From positions 1 through 64,000 of the forward strand of contig NZ_BNBC01000037.1 in assembly GCF_014654675.1 (NCBI RefSeq): a DNA stretch of 64,000 nt, given 5' to 3'. The notes under the pieces were generated by a model that made no database searches, was not told the origin of the DNA, and worked only from the letters and a program-made list of their open reading frames with translations. The position numbers were made by a program, and so were the translations under genes. The stretch comes from Streptomyces spiralis (lineage in GTDB: Bacteria; Actinomycetota; Actinomycetes; Streptomycetales; Streptomycetaceae). Shown piece by piece: positions 17,325 through 25,564 of the stretch; within the stretch, counting starts at the first letter, position 1; every line of letters begins with the position of its first letter.

Positions 17325-18344
17325 TCAGCGCGACACTGCCTCGGACACCGAATCCGTCCCGCCCACGCCGGTCGTACGGAAACCGGCCCGGAACGCACCC
17401 GGCGTGACACCCAAGTGCCGCACAAATGCTCTGCGCAGCGACTCGGGTGAGCCGAACCCTGTACGCCGCGCCACCACGGGCATGGAGTCGTCACCCGTCT
17501 CCAGCAGCACCTGGGCAGCCTCCAGCCGGACCTGCTCCACGTACCGGGCCGGAGTTGTGCCCACCTCTTCGTAGAAGAGCCGGGTCACGTGACGGACGCT
17601 GACGCCTGCTCTGCGTGCCATGGCCGACAGTGTGTGGTTGCCCCCGGGGTTCTCGGCGACCTCGTCCAGCACCCGGCGAAGCGCCGCCTGGCGGGTGTGC
17701 GGGACCTGGGAGCGGACGCTGAACTGCGACTGGCCGCCCGGTCGTTGCATGAAGACGACCATGTCCTTGGCGACCGCTCGGGCAACCTCCGCACCGTAGT
17801 GATCTTCGACGAGCGCCAGGGACAGGTCGATGCCCGCACTGACGCCTGCCGAGGTCATCATGCGCCCGTCCCGCACGAAGATCGCGTCCGGTTCGACCCG
17901 CACGGAGGGGAAACGCAGGGCCAGTTGCTGTGCGTGCCTCCAGTGTGTTGTGGCACGACGCCCATCCAGTAGTCCGGCCGCGGACAGGAGAAACGCTCCC
18001 GTGCACACCGATGCCGTGCAGCGGGCCTTCTCGTGCAGCCGCCGGACGCTGTCCAAGAACGCGTCGTCCTTGACCAGCGTTTCCCATTGCGGACCGCCCG
18101 GGATCAGCAGAACATCGCACGGTTCACGTACATCATCGACGGAGAGGTCAGCACTGATGCGGGTCCCAGCGGAGGTGATCACCTCCGCTCCGTCCTCGGA
18201 CACGGTCCGTACGCGATAGCGCCCGCCGAACTCGTTCGCCGAGGCGAACACCTCGATGGGGCCGGTCACATCGAGCAGCCGTACCCCTGGGAAGACGAAC
18301 ACCGTCACGGTGAGTGTGCCCGTTCCAGGACCGTAGCGGTTCAT
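17325..18344 (-). CDS. GlxA-family transcriptional regulator (DJ-1/PfpI plus AraC HTH)
   Basis: 339 residues from the ATG at 18344. The N-terminal half is a DJ-1/PfpI-like amidotransferase fold (VFVFPGVRLLDVTGPIEVF, LLIPGGPQWETL, ASVCTGAFLLSAAGLL with the nucleophile-elbow Cys). The C-terminal AraC domain has two helix-turn-helix units (LSAMARRAGVSVRHVTRLFYEEVGTTPARYV, VARRTGFGSPESLRRAFVRHLGVTPGAF). Proteins of this architecture are activators or repressors of catabolic genes. It is divergent from the SDR gene at 18787, with a duplicated operator-like motif in the gap. Confidence 0.93.
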   Translation of the reverse strand: MNRYGPGTGTLTVTVFVFPGVRLLDVTGPIEVFASANEFGGRYRVRTVSEDGAEVITSAGTRISADLSVDDVREPCDVLLIPGGPQWETLVKDDAFLDSVRRLHEKARCTASVCTGAFLLSAAGLLDGRRATTHWRHAQQLALRFPSVRVEPDAIFVRDGRMMTSAGVSAGIDLSLALVEDHYGAEVARAVAKDMVVFMQRPGGQSQFSVRSQVPHTRQAALRRVLDEVAENPGGNHTLSAMARRAGVSVRHVTRLFYEEVGTTPARYVEQVRLEAAQVLLETGDDSMPVVARRTGFGSPESLRRAFVRHLGVTPGAFRAGFRTTGVGGTDSVSEAVSR

Positions 18345-18551
18345 CACGTGCCTCCGGGTCGCCCGCGTCGCGGACACAGCTTGTTGATCCGGGCCTCGAC
18401 CCCGTCCGGAGGCCCTGGCCCATGGGCCGACGAGTCCGCGAGAGTTCCGGAGCAGGTGGGAAGGCGATCACAACTGACGCCGGAGCCCGTTCCCCGGACC
18501 TTCCGACGCCCATGATGCGCCTGTCGCCGGCACCGGACCACGACCGGAAAA

Positions 18552-18656
18552 CTCCCACCTGGGAGGCAGAACCTCCCAGTCCCTCATCGGCGGCGGCGGA
18601 AAGTCGCAGGTCTTCCATGACCTGTTGTCTCCCACTTGGTAGGCAAAATCTCCCAC
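18552..18656. promoter_or_regulatory. Two imperfect 28-bp direct repeats, probable operators
   Basis: Copy 1 (18552-18579) and copy 2 (18629-18656) share the frame CTCCCAC-yTGG-kAGGCA-rAA-yCTCCCA, with five differences over 28 positions. Start to start is 77 bp. Each copy has CTCCCA twice, 21 bp apart, and copy 1 also forms the inverted repeat CTGGGAGG-N5-CCTCCCAG. They lie between glxA and the SDR gene, so GlxA is the obvious candidate binder. Confidence 0.65.
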
Positions 18657-18786
18657 CGCAGGTGCGAGCCCTGCCGCCGGCGCGTGGCTCCGGGAAGCGT
18701 TCTGGCATTTTGACGACCGGTCGACTAGTTTCGGCTCCACCGACTCACCATGTCGGTTGTCGTCACTCTCGGTAAAGAAGGTCATC

Positions 18787-19500
18787 ATGAGTATTTCCGG
18801 TCAGAAGGTCGCCGTCGTCACCGGTGCGTCGCAGGGCATCGGCGCCGGGCTGGTGGACGCCTACCGCAAGCTCGGCTACTCCGTGGTCGCGACGTCGCGC
18901 AGCATCGCCGCCTCACAGGACGCCGACGTCCTCACCGTGCGGGGCGACATAGCCGACCCGGCCACCGCGGAGCGTGTCATCGCCGCGGGACTCGAGCGCT
19001 TCGGTCGCATCGACACCCTGGTCAACAACGCGGGCATCTTCGTCGCCAAGCCGTTCACCGAGTACACACAGGAGGACTACGACGCCGTCACCGGCATCAA
19101 CCTGACCGGGTTCTTCCGCATCACCCAGCTCGCCGTCGAGCAGATGGCCCGTCAGGGAGGCGGGCACGTCGTGCAGATCACCACCAGTCTGGTCGACCAC
19201 GCCCACTCCGCCGTCCCCTCGGTCCTGGCCTCCCTGACCAAGGGCGGTCTGCAGTCCGCCACCAAGGCGCTGGCCATCGAGTACGCCACCCGCGGCATTC
19301 GCAGCAACGCCGTCTCGCTGGGCGTCATCAAGACGCCCATGCACCCGCAGGAGTACCACGAGACCCTTGCGGCGCTGCACCCGGTCGGCCGGATGGGCGA
19401 GGTGGGCGACATCGTCGACGCGGTCGTCTACCTCGAGAATGCCCCCTTCGTCACGGGTGAGATCCTGCACGTCGACGGCGGCCAGAGCGCCGGCCACTGA
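18787..19500 (+). CDS. SDR-family protein with altered active site
   Basis: 237 residues, ATG at 18787 behind AAAGAAGG. The glycine motif TGASQGIG is at 12-19, and NNAGIF, the catalytic Ser region VQITTSLVD and the C-terminal VTGEILHVDGGQS are standard. Where the active-site YxxxK should be, the sequence reads ASLTKGGL, so the Lys is kept but the Tyr position is Ala. Some SDR subgroups carry such a change and may be inactive or use other residues. It is divergent from glxA and likely controlled through the repeats at 18552-18656. Confidence 0.9.
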   Translation: MSISGQKVAVVTGASQGIGAGLVDAYRKLGYSVVATSRSIAASQDADVLTVRGDIADPATAERVIAAGLERFGRIDTLVNNAGIFVAKPFTEYTQEDYDAVTGINLTGFFRITQLAVEQMARQGGGHVVQITTSLVDHAHSAVPSVLASLTKGGLQSATKALAIEYATRGIRSNAVSLGVIKTPMHPQEYHETLAALHPVGRMGEVGDIVDAVVYLENAPFVTGEILHVDGGQSAGH

Positions 19501-19511
19501 GGCGTCGGCGA

Positions 19512-19538
19512 CCCCGGGCGTCTGCCGGACGCCCGGGG
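19512..19538 (+). terminator. Terminator of the SDR gene
   Basis: CCCCGGGCGTC and its perfect complement (11 bp) around a TGCCG loop, 12 bases after the stop. A second short hairpin (ATGCCCCC-N4-GGGGGCAT, 19641-19660) precedes the next gene. Confidence 0.85.
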
Positions 19539-19683
19539 CCGTGGCCGCTCGGGGTGGACGGCGTGCCGTGGGAAGCCGGCTTCTGCACGGTCATCGTCGA
19601 AGCCCGTCCTGAACGGGGCAGGCGCTGCTGCCCGCCCCCAATGCCCCCCGCCGGGGGCATCTTCTTCACGACCTGGAGGTTCC

Positions 19684-20656
19684 ATGAGCGGCAAGATCGC
19701 TCTGTCGACATGGCCGACACCACTCGAGCCGATGCCCAGGCTGGCGCGGGCACTGGGGCTGGGGGAGGGTGATCTGTGGGTCAAACGGGACGACCTCACG
19801 GGCCTGGGAGGCGGGGGCAACAAGGTCCGCAAGCTGGAGTGGACCGTGGGAGGAGCCCTCGCGGAAGGCGCGGACACACTGGTCACCACCGGTGCCGCCC
19901 AGAGCAACCACGCCCGTCTTACCGCGGCAGCCGGAGCGCGCCTCGGCTTGGACGTCGTACTCGTCTTTCCCGGAGAGCGCCACGGGCGGATCCGGCAACC
20001 TGGTTCTGGACGGCCTGTTCGGAGCGAGGATCTTCTGGGCCGGTGACGGCGAACCCGGCACGCTGGCCCAGGCCGCCGAGGACGTGTGCGAGCAGTTGCG
20101 CCGGGAGGGAGCGCGCCCGTATCTGATCCCGTTCGGCGGCTCGAGTTCCCTCGGGGCCCGGGGCTACGTCGACGGCGGCAACGAACTGCTCGTGCAACTC
20201 CCTGAGGCGCGGCACGTCGTGGTGGCAGTGGGCTCCGGCGGCACCATGGCGGGACTGATCGGCGCGCTGGGGGAGGAGCGTGTGCTGGGCGTGCACTGCG
20301 GGGCGGTGTCCGAGCCCGCCTCTGCTGTGGCCGGCTTCGCGGGTGGTCTCACCGGACGCAGCGTCACCCCGGGAGCGCTCCGCATCCGGACGGATCAGGT
20401 GGGCGCAGGATACGGAGTCCTGAACGAGCCTGTCCTCGAGGCCATGCGGACTGCCGCGACCCTGGAGGGCATTGTCCTGGATCCCGTCTACAGCGGACGC
20501 GCCATGGCCGGTCTGATCCAGGCGGTACGGGACGGTGACGTCCGACGGGGCGAGCGCACCGTGTTCCTCCACTCCGGCGGACTTCCGGGGCTGTTCGGGC
20601 ACGCGCAGACCGTGCACCGATGTGTCACCGCCCTGCACGGATTCAAGGCCGTGTGA
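19684..20656 (+). pseudogene. D-cysteine desulfhydrase / ACC deaminase family gene, frameshifted
   Basis: PLP-dependent fold-type II enzyme split over two frames. The first frame (from ATG 19684, GGAGG upstream) runs MSGKIALSTWPTPLEPMPRL, WVKRDDLTGLGGGGNKVRKLE (PLP Lys in GNKxRKLE) and TTGAAQSNHARLTAAAG to VLVFPGE. The second frame resumes at GSGNLVLDGLFGAR and continues through PYLIPFGGSSSLGARGY, VGSGGTMAGL and VLDPVYSGRAMAGL to FLHSGGLPGLFG. All conserved blocks are present, so a single +1 shift near 19980-19995 is the only lesion. The product would convert D-cysteine to pyruvate, H2S and ammonia (or deaminate ACC). A recent mutation or a sequencing error are both possible. Confidence 0.88.
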
Positions 20657-20927
20657 GTCTCCGTCCCGGCGCGGGGATGGCCCGCCGGGGCACTGCCGAC
20701 GGCAGTGTGCCGCCCGACATCCCCGGCCGCCGGCGACGCCTCGGCACTTGTGCGGTCGAATCCGTCCTACGGGAAGAGGGCACGACGGGCTGGACGTTCC
20801 CGCGACGGCAGTTGCACCGCCACGCCCGGGCGCGGAGTTGGACAGCGTTGTCCTGAAGGCGCCAGCAGCCGGGGCCGGAAAGCCTGCCGCTTGGAGCCTC
20901 TCGTCGGCTGCATCACAAGCGATCTGC
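20657..20927. other. Spacer without a supported gene
   Basis: Frames here have no similarity that I can recognise. The right-hand part leads into the operator region of the FMN reductase. Confidence 0.4.
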
Positions 20928-20939
20928 TTGACGAGTCAA
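20928..20939. promoter_or_regulatory. Short palindrome upstream of FMN reductase
   Basis: TTGACGAGTCAA, 5-bp arms around GA. TTGACG could also act as a -35 box for the downstream gene. Confidence 0.4.
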
Positions 20940-20951
20940 CTAAATTTCCAT

Positions 20952-20971
20952 TTACTTGCCTCTGCAAGTAA
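20952..20971. promoter_or_regulatory. HxlR-type operator upstream of FMN reductase
   Basis: TTACTTGCCTCTGCAAGTAA: perfect 8-bp arms with a CTCT centre, 59 bp before the start codon. ACTT-N-AAGT arms of this kind are known for HxlR/MarR-type winged-helix regulators of quinone and FMN reductases. No hxlR gene is in the window. Confidence 0.65.
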
Positions 20972-21029
20972 TTTTTTCGGCGGGCAGAGCTGACGTTCGG
21001 GCCGCCGCAGACCAGAAAGGGCGTGCCCC

Positions 21030-21590
21030 ATGACCAAGATCGGTATCATCGTCGGCAGCACCAGGCCCGGCCGCAACGCCGAAGCCGTCGCGCGCTGGGT
21101 GTACGAGGTCGCAGCCCAGCGCACGGACGCGGAATTCGAGATCGTCGATCTGCTGGACTACAAGCTGCCTGTGCTGGACGAGGCCTACCCGGCGACCATG
21201 GGCAACTACAGCCAGCCGCATACCCGGGCCTGGGCGGAGAAGATCGCCTCACTCGACGGCTTCGTCATCGTCACCGGCGAGTACAACCGTTCCGTGCCAG
21301 GGGCACTGAAGAACGCCATCGACTTCATCTACGCCGAGTGGAACAACAAGGCTGTGGGCTTCGTCGGCTACGGCTCGGTCGGCGGCGCCCGTGCCGTGGA
21401 GCACTTGCGCGGCATCGCGGGCGAGATGCAGATGGCGGACGTCCGCTCCCAGGTGGCCCTCTCCCTGTTCACCGACTTCGAGAACTTCACCACCTTCAAG
21501 CCGGCCGACGTCCAGCGTGACACGCTCGTCACCACGCTGGACCAGGTCGTGGCGTGGGCCAAGGCCCTCGCCCCGCTGCGCGCCGCCTGA
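21030..21590 (+). CDS. NADPH-dependent FMN reductase
   Basis: 186 residues, flavodoxin-like fold. The phosphate loop is IGIIVGSTRPGRNAEAVARWV, the mid region has VTGEYNRSVPGALKNAIDFIY (family motif around the flavin edge), and VGFVGYGSVGGARAVEHLR is the second strand-loop. It reduces FMN (or quinones/azo compounds) with NAD(P)H in the cytosol. The upstream operator suggests induction by electrophiles. A relic of a second copy lies at 10022-10104. Confidence 0.93.
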   Translation: MTKIGIIVGSTRPGRNAEAVARWVYEVAAQRTDAEFEIVDLLDYKLPVLDEAYPATMGNYSQPHTRAWAEKIASLDGFVIVTGEYNRSVPGALKNAIDFIYAEWNNKAVGFVGYGSVGGARAVEHLRGIAGEMQMADVRSQVALSLFTDFENFTTFKPADVQRDTLVTTLDQVVAWAKALAPLRAA

Positions 21591-21853
21591 AAGCCGGCGC
21601 CGCTCATGACGTCCCCGGCCCGGTCGCCCGAGTGCGGCCGACGGTAGGGGTCGGTGTCCCTCGGGGCCGGTCCGCGCCTGCGCGCACCGGCCTCGAGGGC
21701 CATGTCGCGATGGTGGCGGAGTGCGGCAGCGGGCCGCCGCCGCTCCGCCGATCGACTCTTGTGCACTCGGGTGACGCTCTCACCGGCGTTCAGCCTCTAA
21801 GCGCACCTGCCTGTCGGATGTGGCACGGTGTGCGGGAAGCTCCGCCCATGTCG

Positions 21854-22573
21854 TCAGCGGCGCGGCCTCAGCCTGTCCAGGGACGTGCCCGCCGCCCAGC
21901 GCCGCAATCGGCGGCCGTCGACGAGGTGGACGTCCCTGTGCCGGGAGGCCCAGAGCACCTCAGAGCGGCTGAAGCCGCCGAGGCGGACGATGACCCGGCC
22001 GGGCCGGTCGACGCCGGGCCGGTCCGTCTCCCCTACGGTCGCGGGCCAGGGCGGCTCTTCGTCGTCGGTCGCGGCGTCGTCGATCGCGACGGGTCTGAAG
22101 GTGACGTCGAGTTCGCGGCCGTGGCGGTCCCTGGCATACAGGCGCAGACGCCCCTTCCGCAGGCTCAGATCCGCCACCTGCCAGCCGTCGCGCTCAAGTA
22201 TGCGCGCGGTGGCTTCGGCCAGCCCGCGGTCATCGAGCCGCGCGAGCTCCTCGGCGGTGTAATGCCCACCGCGTCGGCGGACGAACGCCCGGCGCACGCG
22301 CAGGGTCACCACGGTGGCCATGGCCAGCAGGTTGAGGCCGATCACCAGGCCGGTGACCCCGAACGTGCGGCTGAGCCGGTTCAGCAGCAGGACGGTGCCG
22401 AGCAGGAGCAGGCCGACGCCGACGAAGGAGGGGAGGACGTCGCGGAGTCCGGGACCGTACCGGCCTTGCGCTCGCAGTTCGGACACGGTCCGCCGACGCC
22501 GGGACCGGCGCGATTCCGGCACGGATGGGCGCTGCCTCCGCATCGGCGCCCGCGGTCGCCGCGACCCCGTCAT
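21854..22573 (-). CDS. Membrane protein with restriction-endonuclease-like domain
   Basis: 239 residues from the ATG at 22573, which is preceded by GGAGG 9 bases upstream; longer upstream frames are unsupported. An Arg-rich N-terminus (RRPRAPMRRQRP, SRRSRRRRT) is followed by two hydrophobic helices at about 55-100 (PSFVGVGLLLLGTVLLL, VTGLVIGLNLLAMATVV). A soluble domain then reads LDDRGLAEATARILERDGWQVADLS, RDRHGRELDVTFRP and LGGFSRSEVLWASRHRDVHLVDG, resembling the membrane-linked Mrr-like domains of actinomycetes. A complete catalytic D-ExK triad is not obvious, so nuclease activity is doubtful. Confidence 0.75.
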   Translation of the reverse strand: MTGSRRPRAPMRRQRPSVPESRRSRRRRTVSELRAQGRYGPGLRDVLPSFVGVGLLLLGTVLLLNRLSRTFGVTGLVIGLNLLAMATVVTLRVRRAFVRRRGGHYTAEELARLDDRGLAEATARILERDGWQVADLSLRKGRLRLYARDRHGRELDVTFRPVAIDDAATDDEEPPWPATVGETDRPGVDRPGRVIVRLGGFSRSEVLWASRHRDVHLVDGRRLRRWAAGTSLDRLRPRR

Positions 22574-22880
22574 CCGGGCCACCTCCGTCCCCTCCCAGCG
22601 GCAATGTGGGGCCTCGTAGGGGCGGCCGGCGGCACGGCTGTGGCACTGGGCTGGGTCATCCGTCGAGCGTGATCGGGCCAGGCCGGACCGCAGTTGGCGG
22701 ACGGCCGGCGCCACGGCCTCGCGCGCTGTGGCGAACCGGTCGAGGTGTCCGCACCGATGAAGCCCCTGCCCATGCCGCAAGTGCCGTCGCTGTTCGCGGT
22801 CTGGCACGGTCCTACGACGGTCAGGTACGGGCGAGTGGTGGCCGAGAAGCGCAGGGCCGGTGCCGTCCGGCGGATCCCAC
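22574..22880. other. Spacer without a supported gene
   Basis: Several overlapping frames exist but none has a convincing start, ribosome binding site or known family. Confidence 0.4.
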
Positions 22881-23948
22881 TCATTGAGCGGTTGCCGCAG
22901 GTCGTCCTCGGTGGGGCTGTTCCAAGGGCTCATCGCCCCAGACCGACATCGGGGATGGATCGCCATCACCCCCGTGATCCAGATGAAACCGCCTGGTCCA
23001 GGGGATGTGCGGCGTGAGCATTTCGTGGATGCAGCGGCGCAGTCCGCTGTTGGAGTCGACCGGTGGGAGCCATGGCACCCGCTGAAGCAGGTCGCTGAGT
23101 TGATCGGTACTTGGGTCGGTCAGGAGGGTGCGGAGCTCGTCAGGGACGGGGTCGGCGACCAGGCACAGCCAGGCGAGGCCGGCGCCGATGCGGATCTCGG
23201 GTGGGCGGCCGGCATCTGACCACAGGTTCCGGGCCCACGCGTACGCGTGTTCATCCCGGTGCTCGCGGGCGAGTTGAGCGATCGCGAGGATCAGGCTCAC
23301 CTGGACCACCGGATCGTCTTCCACCGCCAGCCTGCGGTGCAGGGCTGAGGACACGCGTGGAATCTCGCTGGTCACCGCCGCGAGGACGAAGGCGGTCGCG
23401 GAACGGACATCGGGGTCGGGGTCGGGGAGAAGAGGGAGCAGGAGGTGCAGGTCGCCTGTGACGGCATCGCGAGCGGCCTGAATCGTCCAGTCCACCGGGC
23501 ATTCCGTGGCGCCCTCCATCATCGATGGATCCTCGGATACCGCGAGCAGGCCTTCACGTGATCCGTCCCCAAGGTGCTGACATCGTCCGATCTCGGCGAC
23601 CAGATGCAGGGTTTCCGCGCGGAGCCCGGGGGATCCGATAGCCGTGATCCGGAGCAGGAAGGGCACCGCCAGTGCTCCCACCGCGGTCGTACTGCCCTGA
23701 TGGTGAAGGTAGTTCCACAGCTGTCGCAGAGCCGCGTCGGCGGCTTCAGCGTCGTCGTAGGTGAGCGTTGCAAGGAGTCCGGGAATCTCCTCGCCAGGGC
23801 CATAGAAATGCGGAAACCGCTGCCAAGGGATCTCGTCGTACTTGAACCCGTCCTTGACCTCTCGCGCGATCGCGCTCATGACCGTACGTATGTCGCTGTC
23901 GGTGCCTGCCCAGGGCTCCGGCCACCTGGACCAACGGTCATCGTCCAT
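22881..23948 (-). CDS. HEAT-repeat protein
   Basis: 355 residues. From about 75 to 300 there are repeated paired helices of 30-40 residues (AADAALRQLWNYLHHQ, VPFLLRITAIGSPGLRAETLHLVAEI, LLPLLPDPDPDVRSATAFVLAAV, SLILAIAQLAREHRDEHAYAW), i.e. an alpha-solenoid of HEAT/PBS-lyase type. Such proteins act as scaffolds. In Streptomyces similar proteins are often found beside phage-like or contact-dependent systems, but nothing here supports a specific role. No enzymatic motif is seen. Confidence 0.8.
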   Translation of the reverse strand: MDDDRWSRWPEPWAGTDSDIRTVMSAIAREVKDGFKYDEIPWQRFPHFYGPGEEIPGLLATLTYDDAEAADAALRQLWNYLHHQGSTTAVGALAVPFLLRITAIGSPGLRAETLHLVAEIGRCQHLGDGSREGLLAVSEDPSMMEGATECPVDWTIQAARDAVTGDLHLLLPLLPDPDPDVRSATAFVLAAVTSEIPRVSSALHRRLAVEDDPVVQVSLILAIAQLAREHRDEHAYAWARNLWSDAGRPPEIRIGAGLAWLCLVADPVPDELRTLLTDPSTDQLSDLLQRVPWLPPVDSNSGLRRCIHEMLTPHIPWTRRFHLDHGGDGDPSPMSVWGDEPLEQPHRGRPAATAQ

Positions 23949-24050
23949 AGCAGGAGTCTAACGACCGGTGATCAACTGTGCGATCCGCTTCTGCCGTACT
24001 CCGGCGGCACCCGTCCACGCCGGGAGTTGTCACGCATGCTCTGGGGCACG

Positions 24051-24272
24051 TCATCCGCTCGCGGCGTCCTCGGCCTCCCAGCGCAGCAGGTCGCCCGGCT
24101 GGCACTTGAGTACCTCGCAGAGCGCGGCGAGCGTTGTGAAGCGCACCGCCTTGGCGCGGCCGTTCTTGAGTACCGCCAGGTTGGCGGGCGTGATCCCTAC
24201 GCGCTCCGCGAGCTCGCCCACGGACATCTTGCGCCGGGCCAGCATCACGTCGATGTCGACGACGATGGGCAT
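24051..24272 (-). CDS. XRE-family (Cro/C1) small transcriptional regulator
   Basis: 73 residues: MPIVVDIDVMLARRKMSVGE, LAERVGITPANLAVLKNGRA, FTTLAALCEVLKCQPGDLL. This is the YozG-like HTH_26 form of the XRE fold, almost nothing but the DNA-binding domain. Its ATG overlaps the TGA of the upstream DUF2975 gene by one base (TGATG), so the two are translationally coupled. DUF2975/YozG-type pairs are common in bacteria, and the regulator probably represses its own operon at the palindromes near 24770-24808. Confidence 0.92.
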   Translation of the reverse strand: MPIVVDIDVMLARRKMSVGELAERVGITPANLAVLKNGRAKAVRFTTLAALCEVLKCQPGDLLRWEAEDAASG

Positions 24273-24757
24273 CAGATCACCTCGTCCAACTCGGCCTGCA
24301 TCTGCGCCGCTTCGACGTCGCGTGCGACGGCCTGGGCGAGCAGCATCCGCAGCACGAGCACGATGAGCGCGACCCCCAGGATGGCCACGCCGACCCCGGC
24401 CATGATGACGGTGACGCCCGGATCGTCCCGCTGGCCCGGCGCGTTGATGGCTGTGACCGCGAACCACAAGAGGGCGGCCGCCACGATCGCGCCGATCACG
24501 CCGTCCACGTATCGGAAGGCGGCGTGGGAGAACACGGTTCCGCGTCGGACCATCGTCACCAGCCGCCATACGCAGACCACGGTGACCTGGGCCGATGCCA
24601 TGCCCAGGATGGTGATCACGCGCAGCGGGGTCAGCGGGAGCGACCCCTCCTCCTGGTGGGTGGCAAACGCCCACACCATCGATGCCTGTACGAACACGGT
24701 GCCGGCCAGCACCACCACGAGCACGGCGCGCAGCGCACGCACTGCCAGCTTTCCCAT
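24272..24757 (-). CDS. DUF2975 membrane protein
   Basis: 161 residues with four hydrophobic segments (about 8-30, 45-70, 85-105, 118-140). It has the DUF2975 landmarks TPLRVITILGMASAQVTVVCVWRLVTMVRRGTVFS split over helix 2 and its loop, and FRYVDGVIGAIVAAALLW. The function of the family is unknown. It is always found beside a small XRE regulator, as here. The C-terminal tail (VARDVEAAQMQAELDEVI) is charged and cytosolic. Confidence 0.9.
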   Translation of the reverse strand: MGKLAVRALRAVLVVVLAGTVFVQASMVWAFATHQEEGSLPLTPLRVITILGMASAQVTVVCVWRLVTMVRRGTVFSHAAFRYVDGVIGAIVAAALLWFAVTAINAPGQRDDPGVTVIMAGVGVAILGVALIVLVLRMLLAQAVARDVEAAQMQAELDEVI

Positions 24758-24769
24758 GAACCCATCCTT

Positions 24770-24808
24770 CCATCGACTTGCGATGGAAACCTATCGAATT
24801 TCGATAGG
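24770..24808. promoter_or_regulatory. Two inverted repeats in the DUF2975/XRE promoter
   Basis: CCATCG-N5-CGATGG at 24770-24786 and the longer CCTATCGAATTTCGATAGG at 24790-24808 (9-bp arms around T). Both share the half-site ATCG and lie 13-51 bp before the DUF2975 start codon. They are the likely operators of the XRE protein. Confidence 0.65.
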
Positions 24809-24911
24809 CGAGGCAACATTGCGCGGCTGAAGGCCACGGTGGGCCGCCGTTGCGGTGGGTGACGCCGGGGGGCGGGGCCGAAGGCTGGATGATCAGGAAA
24901 GGCTGAGCCGT

Positions 24912-25364
24912 CTACTCCGCCCAGGGGGTGAAGCCGGTGTCGAGGACGGCTGCGAGGGATTCACGCAGACGGGCGGCGTCCTCGGCGCCGAAGTTCTCCT
25001 CGAACCGAGCCTGTACGTCCCTCCACAGCGGCAGCGCCTCCTTCAAGCGGGCGAGGCCGTCCGGTGTGATCGCGGCGATCCGTGCACGGCGATCGGTCGG
25101 CGACGGTTCGACGGTCACCAGTCCCTCCCGCGCCAGCGGCTTGAGGTTCGAGGCCATTGTCGTGCGGTCCATGGCGATCGTGTCGGCGAGGCTGGTGATC
25201 GTCATGTCTCCGTGCGCGCTGAGCTGCTGCAGGATGCTGAACTGCGTCGCGCGAAGCCCGACCGAGGCCAGGGTCTTGTCGTAGGTTGCGCCGAGGTACC
25301 TGGCCGCTTTGCGCAATGCCAGGTTGTTGCACTGATCGGCGGGGTTCGGCGGCGTGGTGGTCAT
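24912..25364 (-). CDS. MarR-family transcriptional regulator
   Basis: 150 residues from the ATG at 25364 (GGAGGAG upstream). Winged HTH: LRATQFSILQQLSAHGDMTITSLA split at the recognition helix (DTIAMDRTTMASNLKPLAREG), with the wing VEPSPTDRRARIAAIT. An operator-like palindrome lies 27 bp before its start and a second 107 bp away, facing the divergent membrane protein gene. The same palindrome recurs three more times in the next 7.5 kb, so this protein is the natural candidate for a local multi-gene repressor. Confidence 0.92.
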   Translation of the reverse strand: MTTTPPNPADQCNNLALRKAARYLGATYDKTLASVGLRATQFSILQQLSAHGDMTITSLADTIAMDRTTMASNLKPLAREGLVTVEPSPTDRRARIAAITPDGLARLKEALPLWRDVQARFEENFGAEDAARLRESLAAVLDTGFTPWAE

Positions 25365-25390
25365 GGGCTCCTCCGTGGGTGGGCTCCATA

Positions 25391-25410
25391 ATAGGAGTAT
25401 CTGCTCGTAA
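25391..25410. promoter_or_regulatory. MarR operator copy A
   Basis: ATAGGAGTATCTGCTCGTAA, an imperfect form of TTAGGAGC-N4-GCTCSTAA, 27 bp before marR. It would support autoregulation. Confidence 0.7.
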
Positions 25411-25471
25411 GGTCCATGGGGTCCGGCCGTCGCCGACCGGGAGGCGATGTCCTGTTCTTGCCGCCCTGGAA

Positions 25472-25491
25472 TTAGGAGCATACGCTCGTAA
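25472..25491. promoter_or_regulatory. MarR operator copy B
   Basis: TTAGGAGCATACGCTCGTAA, arms match except one position, in the gap between marR and the divergent membrane protein gene (start 25565). Confidence 0.75.
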
Positions 25492-25564
25492 TGCGGCGCA
25501 GGTGTGCGCGTGCTCCCGGCACGGTCCCCGCGCGATTCACTTTCCACCCTCAGAAAGTCTTCTC

